The notes: a model not told the origin generated them from the sequence alone. A stretch of 18,623 bases of DNA from Lachnospiraceae bacterium UBA7784 (GCA_002480925.1 DLDA01000001.1:1-18623), one strand, 5' to 3'; shown: positions 4,826 through 14,586, counted from the first letter of the stretch. A program made the numbers and translations.

Positions 4826-5974
4826 ATGAAGCTATTCCATATTTCTGATCTGCATATTGGTAAAAGGGTCAGCGGATATTCTTTGATCTCGGATCAGAGA
4901 TTTATACTGAAACAGATACTTATCCTTATCTATGATGAGAGGCCGGATCTGCTTCTGATATCGGGAGACGTTTACGATTCGAGACAGCCGTCGGCAGAGG
5001 CGGTAGAGCTTATGGATGATTTTTTGCGGGAGCTTGCAGAGGCGCATCAGAACATGGGCCTTGATACCTGTATCATAAGCGGCAATCATGATTCGGCTGA
5101 GCGGCTATCATATGCGGGATCGCTTATAGATAAGTCTGGCATACATATTAGCCCGGTTTATGATGGGAGTATTCGGGTATTCAGCAAGGAGGACGGATAC
5201 GGTCAGGTGAATTTTTATCTGATGCCATATCTGAGGCCAGCTGATGTCAGGAGATATTTCGGGGATCAGAAGATAGAAAGCTACAATGATGCTATAAGGA
5301 CTGTGATAGAGCATATGGAGGTGGATGAGGATCAGAGAAATGTGATCCTTGCCCATCAGTTCGTGACAGGGGCATCTACCTGCGATTCTGAGGAGATAAT
5401 AGTCGGAGGCCTTGATAATATAAGCACAGACCTTTTTTTAAGCTTCGACTATGCAGCCCTTGGGCATATACATGGACCTCAGAATATTGGCTCCGATAGG
5501 ATCAGATACTGCGGTACCCCGCTTAAGTATTCCCTGTCGGAAAAGGATCAGACCAAGTCAGTGACCATAGTCGAGCTTGGGGAGAAGGGAAGCCTTTCAG
5601 TCACGACAAGGGAACTTGAGCCGAGACATGATATGAGACAGATCAGGGGACTTTACAATGATCTGATGAGAAGGGACAGCTATGAAGGGACTAAGACCGA
5701 TGACTATATAGGAGTAGTCCTTACAGATGAGGACGATGTGCCAGGGGCTATAGAGAAGCTTCGCGTGGTCTATCCCAATATCATAAAACTTTCCTATGAC
5801 AATAAGAGAGCCAGGGCTTTAGAGGTCATTACAGAGGCCGCGGAGAGCGATCAGATGACAGAGATGGAGCTTTTCTCAGATCTCTATCTGAAGCAGAACG
5901 GACAGGAGATGAACGAGGAGCAGAGGACCTATCTGGGCAGAGTGATAGATCAGGTAAAGGAGGGTGAGCAGTGA
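4826..5974 (+). CDS. sbcD: Exonuclease subunit SbcD (Mre11 homologue)
   Basis: A 382-residue metallophosphoesterase, the nuclease subunit of SbcCD, which processes DNA ends and cleaves hairpins and palindromes during repair and replication. All phosphoesterase motifs are visible: SDLHIG (Asp8, His10), SGDVYDS (Asp48), SGNHDS (Asn87, His88), AHQF near residue 177 and GHIHGP near 213, which together hold two metal ions, usually Mn. A capping region with SLSEKDQTKSVTIVEL follows, and the C-terminal third is more variable. Length is normal for the family (about 370-410). GAGGAG (4806-4811) is 14 bp before the ATG, longer than usual, but no better start is seen. The stop overlaps the sbcC start, so the two subunits are made from one message. 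Confidence 0.96.
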   Translation: MKLFHISDLHIGKRVSGYSLISDQRFILKQILILIYDERPDLLLISGDVYDSRQPSAEAVELMDDFLRELAEAHQNMGLDTCIISGNHDSAERLSYAGSLIDKSGIHISPVYDGSIRVFSKEDGYGQVNFYLMPYLRPADVRRYFGDQKIESYNDAIRTVIEHMEVDEDQRNVILAHQFVTGASTCDSEEIIVGGLDNISTDLFLSFDYAALGHIHGPQNIGSDRIRYCGTPLKYSLSEKDQTKSVTIVELGEKGSLSVTTRELEPRHDMRQIRGLYNDLMRRDSYEGTKTDDYIGVVLTDEDDVPGAIEKLRVVYPNIIKLSYDNKRARALEVITEAAESDQMTEMELFSDLYLKQNGQEMNEEQRTYLGRVIDQVKEGEQ

Positions 5975-8736
5975 GACCTGTAAAGCTTGTGATGTCGGCA
6001 TTCGGACCATATGCAAGAGAAGAGACTATAGATTTTGATAAGCTTGGCAGTGAGGGACTCTATCTCATATCTGGAGATACCGGAGCAGGAAAGACGACCA
6101 TATTCGATGCCATCACATTTGCCCTGTTCGGTGAGGCAAGCGGAGATACAAGGAAGGCCGATATGCTGAGGTCAAAGTATGCCGAGCCATCCCAGCCGAC
6201 CTATGTGGCTCTTACCTTTGCTCATAAGGGGGATATATATTCTCTTAAAAGAAACCCCTCTTATATGCGTCCGGCCAGGAGAGGAAGCGGCCAGACAAAG
6301 GAAAATGAAAACGCAGAGCTTTCCTTTCCTGACGGCAGGGTCGTATCAGGACGGAAGGCAGTAAATGCTTCTGTGGAGGACCTTCTAGGCCTTGATAAGG
6401 AGAAGTTCACCCGAATAGTCATGCTTGCCCAGGGCGATTTCCAGAAGATACTGATAGCCGGAACTGAAGAGAGGATGAGGATATTCAGGGACCTGTTCGG
6501 AACAGAGATATTTGACCGGATCTCTAACAGGATAGCTGATGACACAAGGGAGCTGAAGGGCCGTCTGCTTGATACGAAAAAGAGCTCAGAGCAGTACTTA
6601 TCGGATATCACTTTTATTCCCGGAAGTCCATTCGAGGAGGAGGCAAAGAGGGCCAGGGAGGGACTTCTTACGGCAGAGGAGACTAAGAGTCTGCTTGATC
6701 AGATGATAGAGGCCGATCAGAACAGATACAGGGAGCTTAAGGATAAGAGCGAGACTCTTGGCAAGGAATTAGAGGAGGTAAATAAGGCCATAGGACAGGC
6801 CGAGACAATAGAAAAGACCCGTGAGACGCTTGTATCAGACCAGAAAAAGCAGGAGGCGCTTTTAGAGGAAAAGAAGCAGGCGGGAGAGAGGCTTGCCGCG
6901 GCCGAGAAGACCGCTTGTGAAAGGGATAAGCTGAGAGAGACCATCACTGTAAAGAAGGAAGGACTTGCAGCTTATGACCAGCTGGCAGAGTCAGATAAAA
7001 AAGTCGCTTCATCTGAGGAGAAGCTTGCTTCATATAAGAATGAGAATGAGACCCTTGATGCTAAGCTTAAGAGCAGCCTGGCTCAAAAGGAGAAAGATGA
7101 TGGTATCCTTAAGACTCTTGAGTCAGCAGGCCTTGATATAGAACGTACCAGAAATGAGCTTGAGAGGATAGGGGAGCAGAAAAATAGGATAAGGGAGATA
7201 GAAAAGGATTTAAAGGATCTTGACAGAAAGCAGCAGGAGTATGAGAAGAGCAGGATAAGATTTATCAGTCTGCACCAGCTTTCTGATCAGGAAAATGAAA
7301 GATACAGACAGGCCAGAGGAGCATTCCTTTCGGGACAGGCAGGTATACTTGCGGAGGAGTATCTGCATGAAGGAAAGCCCTGCCCTGTATGCGGAAGCCT
7401 TGACCATCCGGCCCCTGCTGTAAAGTCTGACTATGTTCCTTCGGAAAAGGAGCTGGATGAACTTCAGAAAAAGGCTGAGGCGGCCTCTGAAAAGGAAAGA
7501 AAAGCCAGTATAGAGGCCGGCTCTCTTAAGTCTGCGGCTGATACATTAAGGGAGAAGTGCATAGAAAGGATGACCCTTCTTACCGGGGAAGGGGATTTTA
7601 ATCAGTGCAGGAGTAAGCTTTCTGACATTAAAAGGGCAGGCAGTGAGAAGGAAAAGGAGCTTACCCTGCGTCTTGAAGAGCTGGAGCAGAAAAGCAGGAA
7701 AAGGCAGGAGCTTGAGAAGACCATATCGGATCTTTCTGAGGGAATAGAGACTATGAGGCAGAAAGCCCTGGAGCTTTCCGGCCAGATCTCAGCTGAGGAA
7801 GCCGTTCTTTTGCAGGAGAAGGCCAGAAATCAGGAGATAAGAGGTGGGCTGGAGTTTGCCGACAAGAGGGAGGCAGAGGGGAATATCAAGGACCTTTCTT
7901 ACAGGCTTGAATCCCTTCAGAGAGAGTATGATCAGGCGGATAAGAAGCTTCGTGAGGTAAAGGAGTCCTCGGATGCACTCGATGGAAAGATAAACGGGCT
8001 AAAGGAGCAGATAGTTGCCAAAGAGCAGATCGACCTTGGGGCTTTCAGGGAGAAGAGGCTTATGCTGTCTGAACAGATAAGCGGGCTTTCAGGACAGCTC
8101 CAGCAGCTTTACAGCGTACTGAACCAGAACAGGAATGCCTGCAATGGCTTTAGGAAAAGAGCAGAAGAGATCTCAGCTCTTGAGAAAAGCTACACCTGGA
8201 TGAATTATCTTGATCAGACAGCAAACGGAAGGCTTAGCGGCAAGAGCAAGATAAGGCTTGAGGCCTTTGTCCAGATGAGATATTTGGACAGGATAATCAG
8301 GCGGGCAAATGTAAGGCTTCTTATCATGTCTGATAACCAGTATGAGCTTATAAGGAGGACTGATTATTCGACACAGGGAAAGGCCGGACTTGATATATCG
8401 GTAATAGACCACTATAATGGCACGACCAGAGATGTGGGCTCACTCTCAGGGGGAGAGAAGTTCTTAGCTTCCCTGTCAATGGCTCTTGGGCTTTCCGAGG
8501 AGATACAGAATCTGGCCGGCGGGGTGCAGATAGATACGCTTTTCGTGGATGAGGGATTCGGAAGCCTCGATACAGAAAAGCTGGATCAGGTATATAAGGC
8601 ACTATCCTCTCTTACCGAGGGCCACAGGATGGTCGGAGTCATTTCACATGTAAAGGAACTTGAGGATAAGATAGAAAAGCAGATAGTAGTAGAAAAAGGC
8701 AGGAGCGGAGGCAGCAGGACAGAGATCAGGCTATGA
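5971..8736 (+). CDS. sbcC: Exonuclease subunit SbcC (Rad50-like SMC ATPase)
   Basis: A 921-residue ATPase partner of SbcD. Walker A is GDTGAGKTT at residues 35-43. It is followed by a Q-containing stretch VMLAQGDFQKIL and a long coiled coil of Lys/Glu/Leu heptads. The zinc hook CPVC lies near residue 471 at the coil apex, with a returning coil after it. The ABC signature LSGGEKF is near 825 and Walker B (TLFVDEGFGSLD) near 855-866. The halves fold together to form the ATPase head, and the hook dimerises two molecules. It starts at GTG (5971), which overlaps the sbcD TGA in GTGA, with AAAGGAGG upstream at 5957. It ends 2 bp from the convergent hydrolase gene with no terminator hairpin in between. 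Length is on the short side of normal (roughly 1000 residues). Confidence 0.96.
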   Translation: MRPVKLVMSAFGPYAREETIDFDKLGSEGLYLISGDTGAGKTTIFDAITFALFGEASGDTRKADMLRSKYAEPSQPTYVALTFAHKGDIYSLKRNPSYMRPARRGSGQTKENENAELSFPDGRVVSGRKAVNASVEDLLGLDKEKFTRIVMLAQGDFQKILIAGTEERMRIFRDLFGTEIFDRISNRIADDTRELKGRLLDTKKSSEQYLSDITFIPGSPFEEEAKRAREGLLTAEETKSLLDQMIEADQNRYRELKDKSETLGKELEEVNKAIGQAETIEKTRETLVSDQKKQEALLEEKKQAGERLAAAEKTACERDKLRETITVKKEGLAAYDQLAESDKKVASSEEKLASYKNENETLDAKLKSSLAQKEKDDGILKTLESAGLDIERTRNELERIGEQKNRIREIEKDLKDLDRKQQEYEKSRIRFISLHQLSDQENERYRQARGAFLSGQAGILAEEYLHEGKPCPVCGSLDHPAPAVKSDYVPSEKELDELQKKAEAASEKERKASIEAGSLKSAADTLREKCIERMTLLTGEGDFNQCRSKLSDIKRAGSEKEKELTLRLEELEQKSRKRQELEKTISDLSEGIETMRQKALELSGQISAEEAVLLQEKARNQEIRGGLEFADKREAEGNIKDLSYRLESLQREYDQADKKLREVKESSDALDGKINGLKEQIVAKEQIDLGAFREKRLMLSEQISGLSGQLQQLYSVLNQNRNACNGFRKRAEEISALEKSYTWMNYLDQTANGRLSGKSKIRLEAFVQMRYLDRIIRRANVRLLIMSDNQYELIRRTDYSTQGKAGLDISVIDHYNGTTRDVGSLSGGEKFLASLSMALGLSEEIQNLAGGVQIDTLFVDEGFGSLDTEKLDQVYKALSSLTEGHRMVGVISHVKELEDKIEKQIVVEKGRSGGSRTEIRL

Positions 8737-8738
8737 TC

Positions 8739-10508
8739 TCAGTCCGGCCAGACTTTTTCTACAAGGAACCTTGTAAGGGAATCACCCATTTTCTCATAGG
8801 TATATCTTGTCATATGCAGGTTGTCAGCTGTTGAGTAAGGGCAGTTTTTCTGGTCTACAAATGACTTGGTATGGAAACGGTAGATCTTAAGCCCCTGGCT
8901 TTTGTGACGCTCTATAACCGAGTTCCTGGCCCTTTCATAGTCCTTCAGGGTAAAGCCTATCGCATTTTTTGTCTTGAAGCGGCTCTGCCTTATAGTGAAA
9001 TTATTGCAGCGGTCAGAATATATGAGATCAGGCATGACTATCTTTACAGGAGTCCTGCCTTTTTTTATTCGCTTATCGTTTGCCTTAGATATGATATCAA
9101 GAGCCCTGTTCATGGCTCCGCAGTAGGTCCTTTCATCATCTGAGCTTATATCTCCTATAGGGATCAGGTCGGTATAGTCATTGGTCCCGGCAAGGAGGAT
9201 CACTGTATCGAAGTCAGAGAAACTTTTCTTATTGGGTGTGAGAAGACCCGGAGGGCAGTTCGGCGTATTTCCAAGCGCTATGCGGGGGATCACGTCCTTT
9301 ATTATCCTGAAGCGGTGGAAGGGGGCTGTGCTCACATTGCTGTAGGCCAGAGTGGCCCCGGGTATCGCAGCATTATAATAGTCTGATCCGGTAAGCTCCA
9401 TTACTCTCCATGGATATGAGAAGATATAACGGTTGATGTCTGTCTTGTAGGGGCTTCCGTATGTGATCGAGTCTCCTATATAGAGGATATCATGGACAGA
9501 GTAATTCCTGTATTTAAGCGTGAAGTCAGAGCTTCTTGCTGATATGGTCCTGCCGTTTCTTGTAGCATAGGCATATACGCAGTAATCCATCCCTTTTCTT
9601 ATAGGAACATCACTGTCTATATAGGTCTCATTTGTGGAATAGAGCGACGAGTAGGAGTAATAGCGCTTCTTTTTTCCATCCTTATAGATAAGCTTTACCA
9701 GATAGAGATTGGCATATGGAACACTTGTAAAGGTAAGGCATCCCCTGTCAAGTCCCTTTTTCTTGAAATCAATGATAATGGGAGCCTGCAGCCTGTAGTA
9801 GCCGTCCTTTTCAAAAGGAGACAGAGAGATCTTGTCAAAGTCAATGCTGCGGCGTGTGGCCCTTACAGTATAGCAGGCTATATGCGAGGATGTGTCAAGG
9901 TAGCAGCCGTAGCTTAAGAACTCTTTCTTCTCGACAGGAGAGAAGGTCCTGCTGTAGACATCGGTAAATGTGACCCGGTTCTTATCGACCTGACCTATGA
10001 GTCTGAAATGTCCCCTGTCCATCTTGCGGTAGATCCGGTAGCCGTCGGCACCCTTTACAGGGCGCCATCTGATCCGGGAATTTAAGTTCCCTGATCTTGC
10101 GGTGACTGTGGCCCTGCCGCGGATGGTCATAAGGCCCTCGTGATCGTAGTCGCTAAGCCTGTTGGAATATATTCCCATCCCCTTTTCTCTTACCGTATAG
10201 ACGTAGTCCGAGACAGAGGGCATATTATGATCGGTGAAGCTTGTTACTGAAATAGCTGCCCTTACCTTGCCGATACGTCGGTAGCTGCCTCCGAGGGGCT
10301 TTCTGTATATATAGCAGGTGCTGTTAAAGGTGGCAGAGAAGGTGATGCGGACGGTATAGCTGTTGTCAGCATTTGTCTGGGTATAGAGGCCGAGAAGCTT
10401 TGGTACGTTTATGTCTGAGGCCTTCGCATCTATAGGAAAAAAGAAAAGGACCGTCAGCAAAAGGACAGCCCCTCTGAATAGATTTTTCTTGTTCTTCATG
10501 ATAAACAT
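8739..10508 (-). CDS. Secreted SGNH/GDSL hydrolase with N-terminal beta-sandwich-like repeats
   Basis: A 589-residue exported protein. The N-terminus has Lys residues, a hydrophobic stretch and an AKA-S cleavage site near residue 30, so it is a Sec signal peptide. About residues 35-330 are Tyr-rich repeats such as SCYIYRKPLGGSYRRIGKV-like and ADGYRIYRKMDRGHFRLIGQ, resembling fibronectin type III modules. From about 340 an SGNH hydrolase domain follows: YIGDSITYG (catalytic Ser), NAAIPGAT (Gly), LLAGTND (Asn) and DNLHMT near the C-terminus (Asp and His). Such enzymes remove acyl groups from sugars, peptidoglycan or lipids; the substrate cannot be told here. The repeats suggest binding to the wall or to glycans. 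Two ATGs, at 10508 and 10499, are possible, and neither has a clear ribosome binding site. It diverges from the symporter gene and is probably a single-gene unit. Confidence 0.87.
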   Translation of the reverse strand: MFIMKNKKNLFRGAVLLLTVLFFFPIDAKASDINVPKLLGLYTQTNADNSYTVRITFSATFNSTCYIYRKPLGGSYRRIGKVRAAISVTSFTDHNMPSVSDYVYTVREKGMGIYSNRLSDYDHEGLMTIRGRATVTARSGNLNSRIRWRPVKGADGYRIYRKMDRGHFRLIGQVDKNRVTFTDVYSRTFSPVEKKEFLSYGCYLDTSSHIACYTVRATRRSIDFDKISLSPFEKDGYYRLQAPIIIDFKKKGLDRGCLTFTSVPYANLYLVKLIYKDGKKKRYYSYSSLYSTNETYIDSDVPIRKGMDYCVYAYATRNGRTISARSSDFTLKYRNYSVHDILYIGDSITYGSPYKTDINRYIFSYPWRVMELTGSDYYNAAIPGATLAYSNVSTAPFHRFRIIKDVIPRIALGNTPNCPPGLLTPNKKSFSDFDTVILLAGTNDYTDLIPIGDISSDDERTYCGAMNRALDIISKANDKRIKKGRTPVKIVMPDLIYSDRCNNFTIRQSRFKTKNAIGFTLKDYERARNSVIERHKSQGLKIYRFHTKSFVDQKNCPYSTADNLHMTRYTYEKMGDSLTRFLVEKVWPD

Positions 10509-10530
10509 TCTATCATAAATTCATATTTTG

Positions 10531-10539
10531 TGGTAGAAT
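10531..10539 (+). promoter_or_regulatory. Extended -10 promoter candidate for the symporter gene
   Basis: TGGTAGAAT (10531-10539) fits the TG-n-TANAAT form of an extended -10 element; the -35 region is poor. Transcription would start near 10546, 35 bp before the ATG. The 72-bp gap must also carry the promoter of the divergent hydrolase gene. Confidence 0.45.
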
Positions 10540-10580
10540 TAACGCAGTTTTTATCATTTTAGTAAGTTAAAGGAGCAACA

Positions 10581-12008
10581 ATGAAGGCATTTACTAAGTT
10601 ACTTAGCACGATCGACGGCTATGTCTGGGGAATCCCGCTTATGGTCTTTATCCTTGGTAGCGGCATATTCCTTACGATAAGGCTTCACGGCATCCAGTTC
10701 AGAGGGTTCATACAGGGATTTAAGAATCTTTTTTCAAAGGATGAGAAATCAGACAGAAAAGGAGAGGTAAGTGGCTTCGCTGCTCTATGTACAGCGCTTT
10801 CTGCGACGATAGGTACAGGAAACATAGTCGGAGTCGCAACAGCTATAGTTGCCGGAGGACCGGGAGCCATGTTCTGGATGTGGCTTGCAGCAATATTCGG
10901 GACCGCTACGAAGTATGCCGAGTGTACTCTTGCAGTGCATTTCAGGCAGCAGGGAAAGGACGGACATATAATCGGAGGCCCCTTCTATTATATAGAGAAG
11001 GGAATGGGAGAGAAGTGGAAATGGCTGGCAAAGATCTTTGCATTCTTCGGCGTCTGCGTAGGCCTTATGGGAATAGGAACCTTTACCCAGATAAACGGCA
11101 TCACAGGAGCGGTAAAGAATTTCTTTGATCCTTTATCAAAACATACAGTTAATATACTTGGACAGGATACCTCTGTAGCTGTCGTATGTGCCGGTATCAT
11201 CATAACTGTTTTTATAGCCCTTGTGATAATAGGCGGCCTTAAGAGGATCTCGGCTGTCGCCGAAAGAATAGTTCCTTTCATGGCCATCCTTTATGTAGGA
11301 ACTGTACTTTTACTTCTTTTTACAAATATCACCAGGGTTCCTGACGCCTTTGTCCAGATCTTCAAGGGAGCGTTCGGAATCAGGGCTCTTGCAGGAGGTA
11401 TGGCAGGTACTATAATCGCTTCGATGAGAAACGGAATAGCAAGAGGCATCTTTTCAAACGAGGCAGGACTCGGATCTGCGCCTATAGCAGCAGCTGCAGC
11501 TGTTACCGATTATCCGTCTGAGCAGGGACTTATCTCTATGCTGGGTACCTTTATCGATACAATAGTGATCTGCTCCATGACAGGACTTGCTATAATAATC
11601 ACTGGCTCATGGAACGTGGGCCTTGAGGGAGTAAGTGTCACGACGAGAGCTTTTGTTAATGGACTTCCTTTACCGTCAGGCCTTGCGTCCTTTATCCTTA
11701 TGATATGCCTTGTGTTTTTCGCATCGACCACTATACTTGGCTGGGACTATTACAGCGAGAGATGCCTTGAGTATCTGGTAGGCGACAAGCCTGCTGTGAT
11801 AAGGGCCTACAGATGGCTGTATATATTCTGCGTCTTTATCGGACCATATATGACAGTAAGCTTCGTATGGACCCTTGCCGATATCTTCAACGGTCTTATG
11901 GCCATACCGAATATCATAGGACTTCTGGCCCTTTCAGGGGTCTGTGCAAAGGAGACAAGCAGATATTTCGGAGTCATCCGCGATAAGGGACAGACCTCTG
12001 TCAGGTGA
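10581..12008 (+). CDS. agcS: Sodium:alanine symporter family protein (AgcS/AlsT type)
   Basis: A 475-residue integral membrane transporter that should import alanine, glycine or a related small amino acid with sodium. It begins LLSTIDGYVWGIPLMVFILG, has many hydrophobic segments, and carries family-typical stretches: TIGTGNIVGVATAI and GGPGAMFWMWLAAIFGTATK (about residues 75-110), GGPFYYIEKG, and FSNEAGLGSAPIAAAAA (near 290-307), the last being highly conserved. The length matches the family (450-490). AAAGGAG lies upstream of the ATG. The substrate cannot be refined from sequence; some members transport glutamine or D-amino acids. It has no partner gene: the hydrolase is divergent, and rny downstream has its own promoter. 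No terminator is visible after it, so some read-through into rny is possible. Confidence 0.93.
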   Translation: MKAFTKLLSTIDGYVWGIPLMVFILGSGIFLTIRLHGIQFRGFIQGFKNLFSKDEKSDRKGEVSGFAALCTALSATIGTGNIVGVATAIVAGGPGAMFWMWLAAIFGTATKYAECTLAVHFRQQGKDGHIIGGPFYYIEKGMGEKWKWLAKIFAFFGVCVGLMGIGTFTQINGITGAVKNFFDPLSKHTVNILGQDTSVAVVCAGIIITVFIALVIIGGLKRISAVAERIVPFMAILYVGTVLLLLFTNITRVPDAFVQIFKGAFGIRALAGGMAGTIIASMRNGIARGIFSNEAGLGSAPIAAAAAVTDYPSEQGLISMLGTFIDTIVICSMTGLAIIITGSWNVGLEGVSVTTRAFVNGLPLPSGLASFILMICLVFFASTTILGWDYYSERCLEYLVGDKPAVIRAYRWLYIFCVFIGPYMTVSFVWTLADIFNGLMAIPNIIGLLALSGVCAKETSRYFGVIRDKGQTSVR

Positions 12009-12016
12009 AAATTTTC

Positions 12017-12045
12017 TTGACAGAAAAACCCTTATACAATAAAAT
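12017..12045 (+). promoter_or_regulatory. Sigma-A promoter of rny
   Basis: A perfect -35 TTGACA (12017-12022) and TAAAAT (12040-12045) are 17 bp apart. It begins 8 bp after the symporter stop. The start of transcription near 12052 leaves a 36-base leader with AAGGAGG (12074-12080). Confidence 0.75.
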
Positions 12046-12087
12046 AGAAAGGTAAAAATTTCATAAACCTATTAAGGAGGTGCTCCT

Positions 12088-13641
12088 GTGCTTACAACAA
12101 TAATCGCTGTAGCGGTAACGCTTCTGATTGCAATTCCTGCAAGCATTCTTGGCACCAGCTCCTACCACAAGAAAGTCACTGAACGGAAGGTGGGAGGCGC
12201 AGAGCAGCAGGCCCGTGCCATTATCGACGAGGCTGTAAAGACTGCTGAGACCAAGAAAAAGGAGATCCTTATCGAGGCCAAGGAAGAGGCCATGCGTTCT
12301 AAGAATGATCTGGAAAAGGAGATCAGGGAGCGCAGAGCCGAGATTTCCAAGACTGAATCCCGTGTCGCTTCAAAGGAAGAGAATCTGGACAAGAAGCTCG
12401 AGAGTGCGGACAGGAAGGAACAGTCGCTTATAGCCCGCGAGGAAAGGATCGAAAAGGAAAAACAGGAAGTAGCGAAGCTGAATGAGCAAAGGGTACAGGA
12501 ACTCGAACGAATCTCAGGACTTACCTCCCAACAGGCAAAAGAATATCTACTGAAAACTGTACAGGATGATGTGAAGGCAGACGCAGCAAAGTACGTCAAG
12601 GAAGCAATGGCAGAGGCCAAGGACGAGGCTGACAAGAAAGCAAAGGATATCGTGGTCACCGCGATCCAGAGATGTGCAGCCGAGCATGTGGCCGAGTCGA
12701 CGATCTCTGTAGTGCAGCTGCCTAACGATGAGATGAAGGGCCGGATAATCGGTCGTGAGGGACGAAACATAAGGACCCTTGAGACCCTTACCGGAGTAGA
12801 ACTCATCGTTGATGATACACCGGAAGCGGTAGTTTTATCTGCATTTGATCCGGTCCGCCGCGAGATCGCGCGGATCGCTCTTGAGAAGCTTATCGTGGAC
12901 GGCCGCATCCATCCGGCGCGTATTGAGGAAATGGTCGATAAGGCAAAGCGGGAAGTCGAGAATACCATCCGTGAGGAGGGTGAATCGGCTGCTCTTGATG
13001 CAGGGGTGCATGGACTGGCTACAGAGGAAATCAGACTCTTAGGCAGACTTAAGTACCGTACCAGCTTTGGACAGAATGTCTTAAAGCACTCCATAGAGGT
13101 ATCGCAGCTTGCCGGACTTCTGGCTGCAGAGGTCGGAGTCGATGTGCGTATAGCAAAGCGCGCCGGTCTGCTCCACGATATCGGAAAAGCAGTTGATCAC
13201 CAGCAGGAACAGTCAGAGTCACATGTTCAGCTCGGTGTGGATATCTGCAAGAAATATAAAGAGGCTCCGATCGTTATCAATGCGGTAGCGGCCCATCACG
13301 GGGACGTGGAGCCGGAATCACTTATCGCTATCCTTCTTCAGGCAGCTGATACCATAAGCGCTGCAAGACCGGGAGCGAGACGTGAGACACTTGACAATTA
13401 CACAAACAGGATTCAGCAGTTAGAGGACGTCGCCAACAGCTTTGAGGGCGTCGACAAGTCTTTTGCCATTCAGGCAGGAAGAGAGGTTCGTGTCATGGTA
13501 GTTCCTGAGAAAATATCTGACGCGGATATGGTTCTTCTGGCCAGGGATATCACTAAGAAGATCGAAAATGAGCTTCAGTACCCGGGACAGATAAAGGTAA
13601 ACGTGATCAGGGAATCACGAGTTACAGATTATGCAAAGTAA
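12088..13641 (+). CDS. rny: Ribonuclease Y
   Basis: A 517-residue membrane-anchored endoribonuclease that starts mRNA decay in Gram-positives and organises the degradation complex at the membrane. Residues 1-25 ([20 protein letters not shown]) form the membrane anchor. A Lys/Glu/Ala-rich coiled coil follows to about 200. The KH domain comes next, with its GREG loop at 222-225. The HD domain lies around 335-425, with the metal-binding HDIGK pair at His363-Asp364 and further His (AAHHGD). Length is exactly as expected (510-520). It starts at GTG with AAGGAGG 7 bp upstream; the next ATG is far inside the coil, so GTG is secure. It is a single-gene unit bounded by its own promoter and a strong terminator. 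Confidence 0.97.
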   Translation: MLTTIIAVAVTLLIAIPASILGTSSYHKKVTERKVGGAEQQARAIIDEAVKTAETKKKEILIEAKEEAMRSKNDLEKEIRERRAEISKTESRVASKEENLDKKLESADRKEQSLIAREERIEKEKQEVAKLNEQRVQELERISGLTSQQAKEYLLKTVQDDVKADAAKYVKEAMAEAKDEADKKAKDIVVTAIQRCAAEHVAESTISVVQLPNDEMKGRIIGREGRNIRTLETLTGVELIVDDTPEAVVLSAFDPVRREIARIALEKLIVDGRIHPARIEEMVDKAKREVENTIREEGESAALDAGVHGLATEEIRLLGRLKYRTSFGQNVLKHSIEVSQLAGLLAAEVGVDVRIAKRAGLLHDIGKAVDHQQEQSESHVQLGVDICKKYKEAPIVINAVAAHHGDVEPESLIAILLQAADTISAARPGARRETLDNYTNRIQQLEDVANSFEGVDKSFAIQAGREVRVMVVPEKISDADMVLLARDITKKIENELQYPGQIKVNVIRESRVTDYAK

Positions 13642-13649
13642 AGCAGAAG

Positions 13650-13682
13650 AGGGCCGGTCATATGACCGGCTCTTTTGTTGTT
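13650..13682 (+). terminator. Intrinsic terminator of rny
   Basis: GCCGGTCA (13653-13660) and TGACCGGC (13663-13670) pair around a tiny TA loop, extended by three more pairs including one G-T, then TTTTGTTGTT. It starts 8 bp after the rny stop. This is the clearest terminator in the window. Confidence 0.92.
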
Positions 13683-13713
13683 ATAAAAAAACACATATTT
13701 CATCAAATATTCA

Positions 13714-13742
13714 TTGAAAAGAATACCCCCATACCCTATAAT
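13714..13742 (+). promoter_or_regulatory. Sigma-A promoter of the suf operon
   Basis: TTGAAA (13714-13719) and a perfect TATAAT (13737-13742) are separated by 17 bp. The leader of about 73 bases holds a small stem TAGCAT/ATGCTA (13770-13787) and a TTGT/ACAA stem near 13750, then AAGGAGG before sufC. No binding site for a known iron-sulfur regulator is recognisable. Confidence 0.85.
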
Positions 13743-13821
13743 AAATATCGTTGTAAAAACAATGGATTTTAGCATATGCTGATGCTATGCTTCATATATA
13801 AAAGTTAAGGAGGCAAAGAAA

Positions 13822-14586
13822 ATGGCAGATATCCTTCAGGTAAAGGACCTTAAGGTAAAGCTTGCAGAGGAGGATACAGAGATCCTTCACGGCATAGATC
13901 TGAATGTAGGAGAGGGAGAGGTACATGTCCTTATGGGACCAAACGGAGCCGGAAAGTCGACTCTTGGCTCATCGCTTATGGCTGATCCCAGATATGTGAT
14001 CACAGATGGACATATCATATTCGATGGAAATGATATCACGGGCCAGTCTACAGACAAGATCGCCAAGGCAGGTATCTTCATGTCCTTCCAGAATCCGGTA
14101 GAGGTACCGGGTGTCACAGTGGCGAATTTCATCAGGACAGCCATCGAGAATAAGACAGGAGAGCATATAAAGGCCTGGGATTTCATGAAGGATCTGAAGA
14201 AGACCATGAAGGTCCTCGATATGGATCCCTCCTATGCTGAGCGTGATCTGAACGTAGGCTTTTCAGGCGGTGAGAAGAAGAAGGCTGAGATCCTCCAGCT
14301 GCTTATGCTCCGTCCTAAGCTTGCAATCCTTGATGAGACAGACTCAGGACTGGATGTCGATGCTGTCCGTACAGTAAGCGCCGGAATAGAGGAGTACAAG
14401 AAGACGGTCGGCGGAGCCCTTCTTATCATCACCCATGCGACAAGGATCCTTGAGTCGCTTAAGGTAGATAAAACCCATATTCTGGCAAATGGCCGTATCA
14501 TAAAGGACGGCGGTCCTGAGATGGTAGATGATATAAATGAAAACGGATTCGAAAAATACCTCAGGGAAGGTGGAATCGATAAATGA
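13822..14586 (+). CDS. sufC: Fe-S cluster assembly ATPase SufC
   Basis: A 254-residue soluble ABC ATPase that powers the SufBCD scaffold complex in the cytoplasm. Walker A is GPNGAGKST at residues 39-47. The Q-loop lies in FMSFQNPVEVPGVTV, the signature FSGGEKKKAEILQLL near 147, and Walker B (LAILDETDSGLDVDA) near 168. The switch His follows in ITHATRIL. The EKKK after the signature and the DSGLD are typical of SufC and separate it from transporter ATPases. The ATG has AAGGAGG upstream. It is the first gene of the operon, and its TGA overlaps the sufB ATG in ATGA, which fits coupled synthesis of partner subunits. Confidence 0.97.
   Translation: MADILQVKDLKVKLAEEDTEILHGIDLNVGEGEVHVLMGPNGAGKSTLGSSLMADPRYVITDGHIIFDGNDITGQSTDKIAKAGIFMSFQNPVEVPGVTVANFIRTAIENKTGEHIKAWDFMKDLKKTMKVLDMDPSYAERDLNVGFSGGEKKKAEILQLLMLRPKLAILDETDSGLDVDAVRTVSAGIEEYKKTVGGALLIITHATRILESLKVDKTHILANGRIIKDGGPEMVDDINENGFEKYLREGGIDK

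Noticed and set aside
12162..13094. 310-codon minus-strand open frame inside rny
   Set aside because: Ser/Arg-rich shadow of the rny coiled coil and KH region; no ribosome binding site or family motif.
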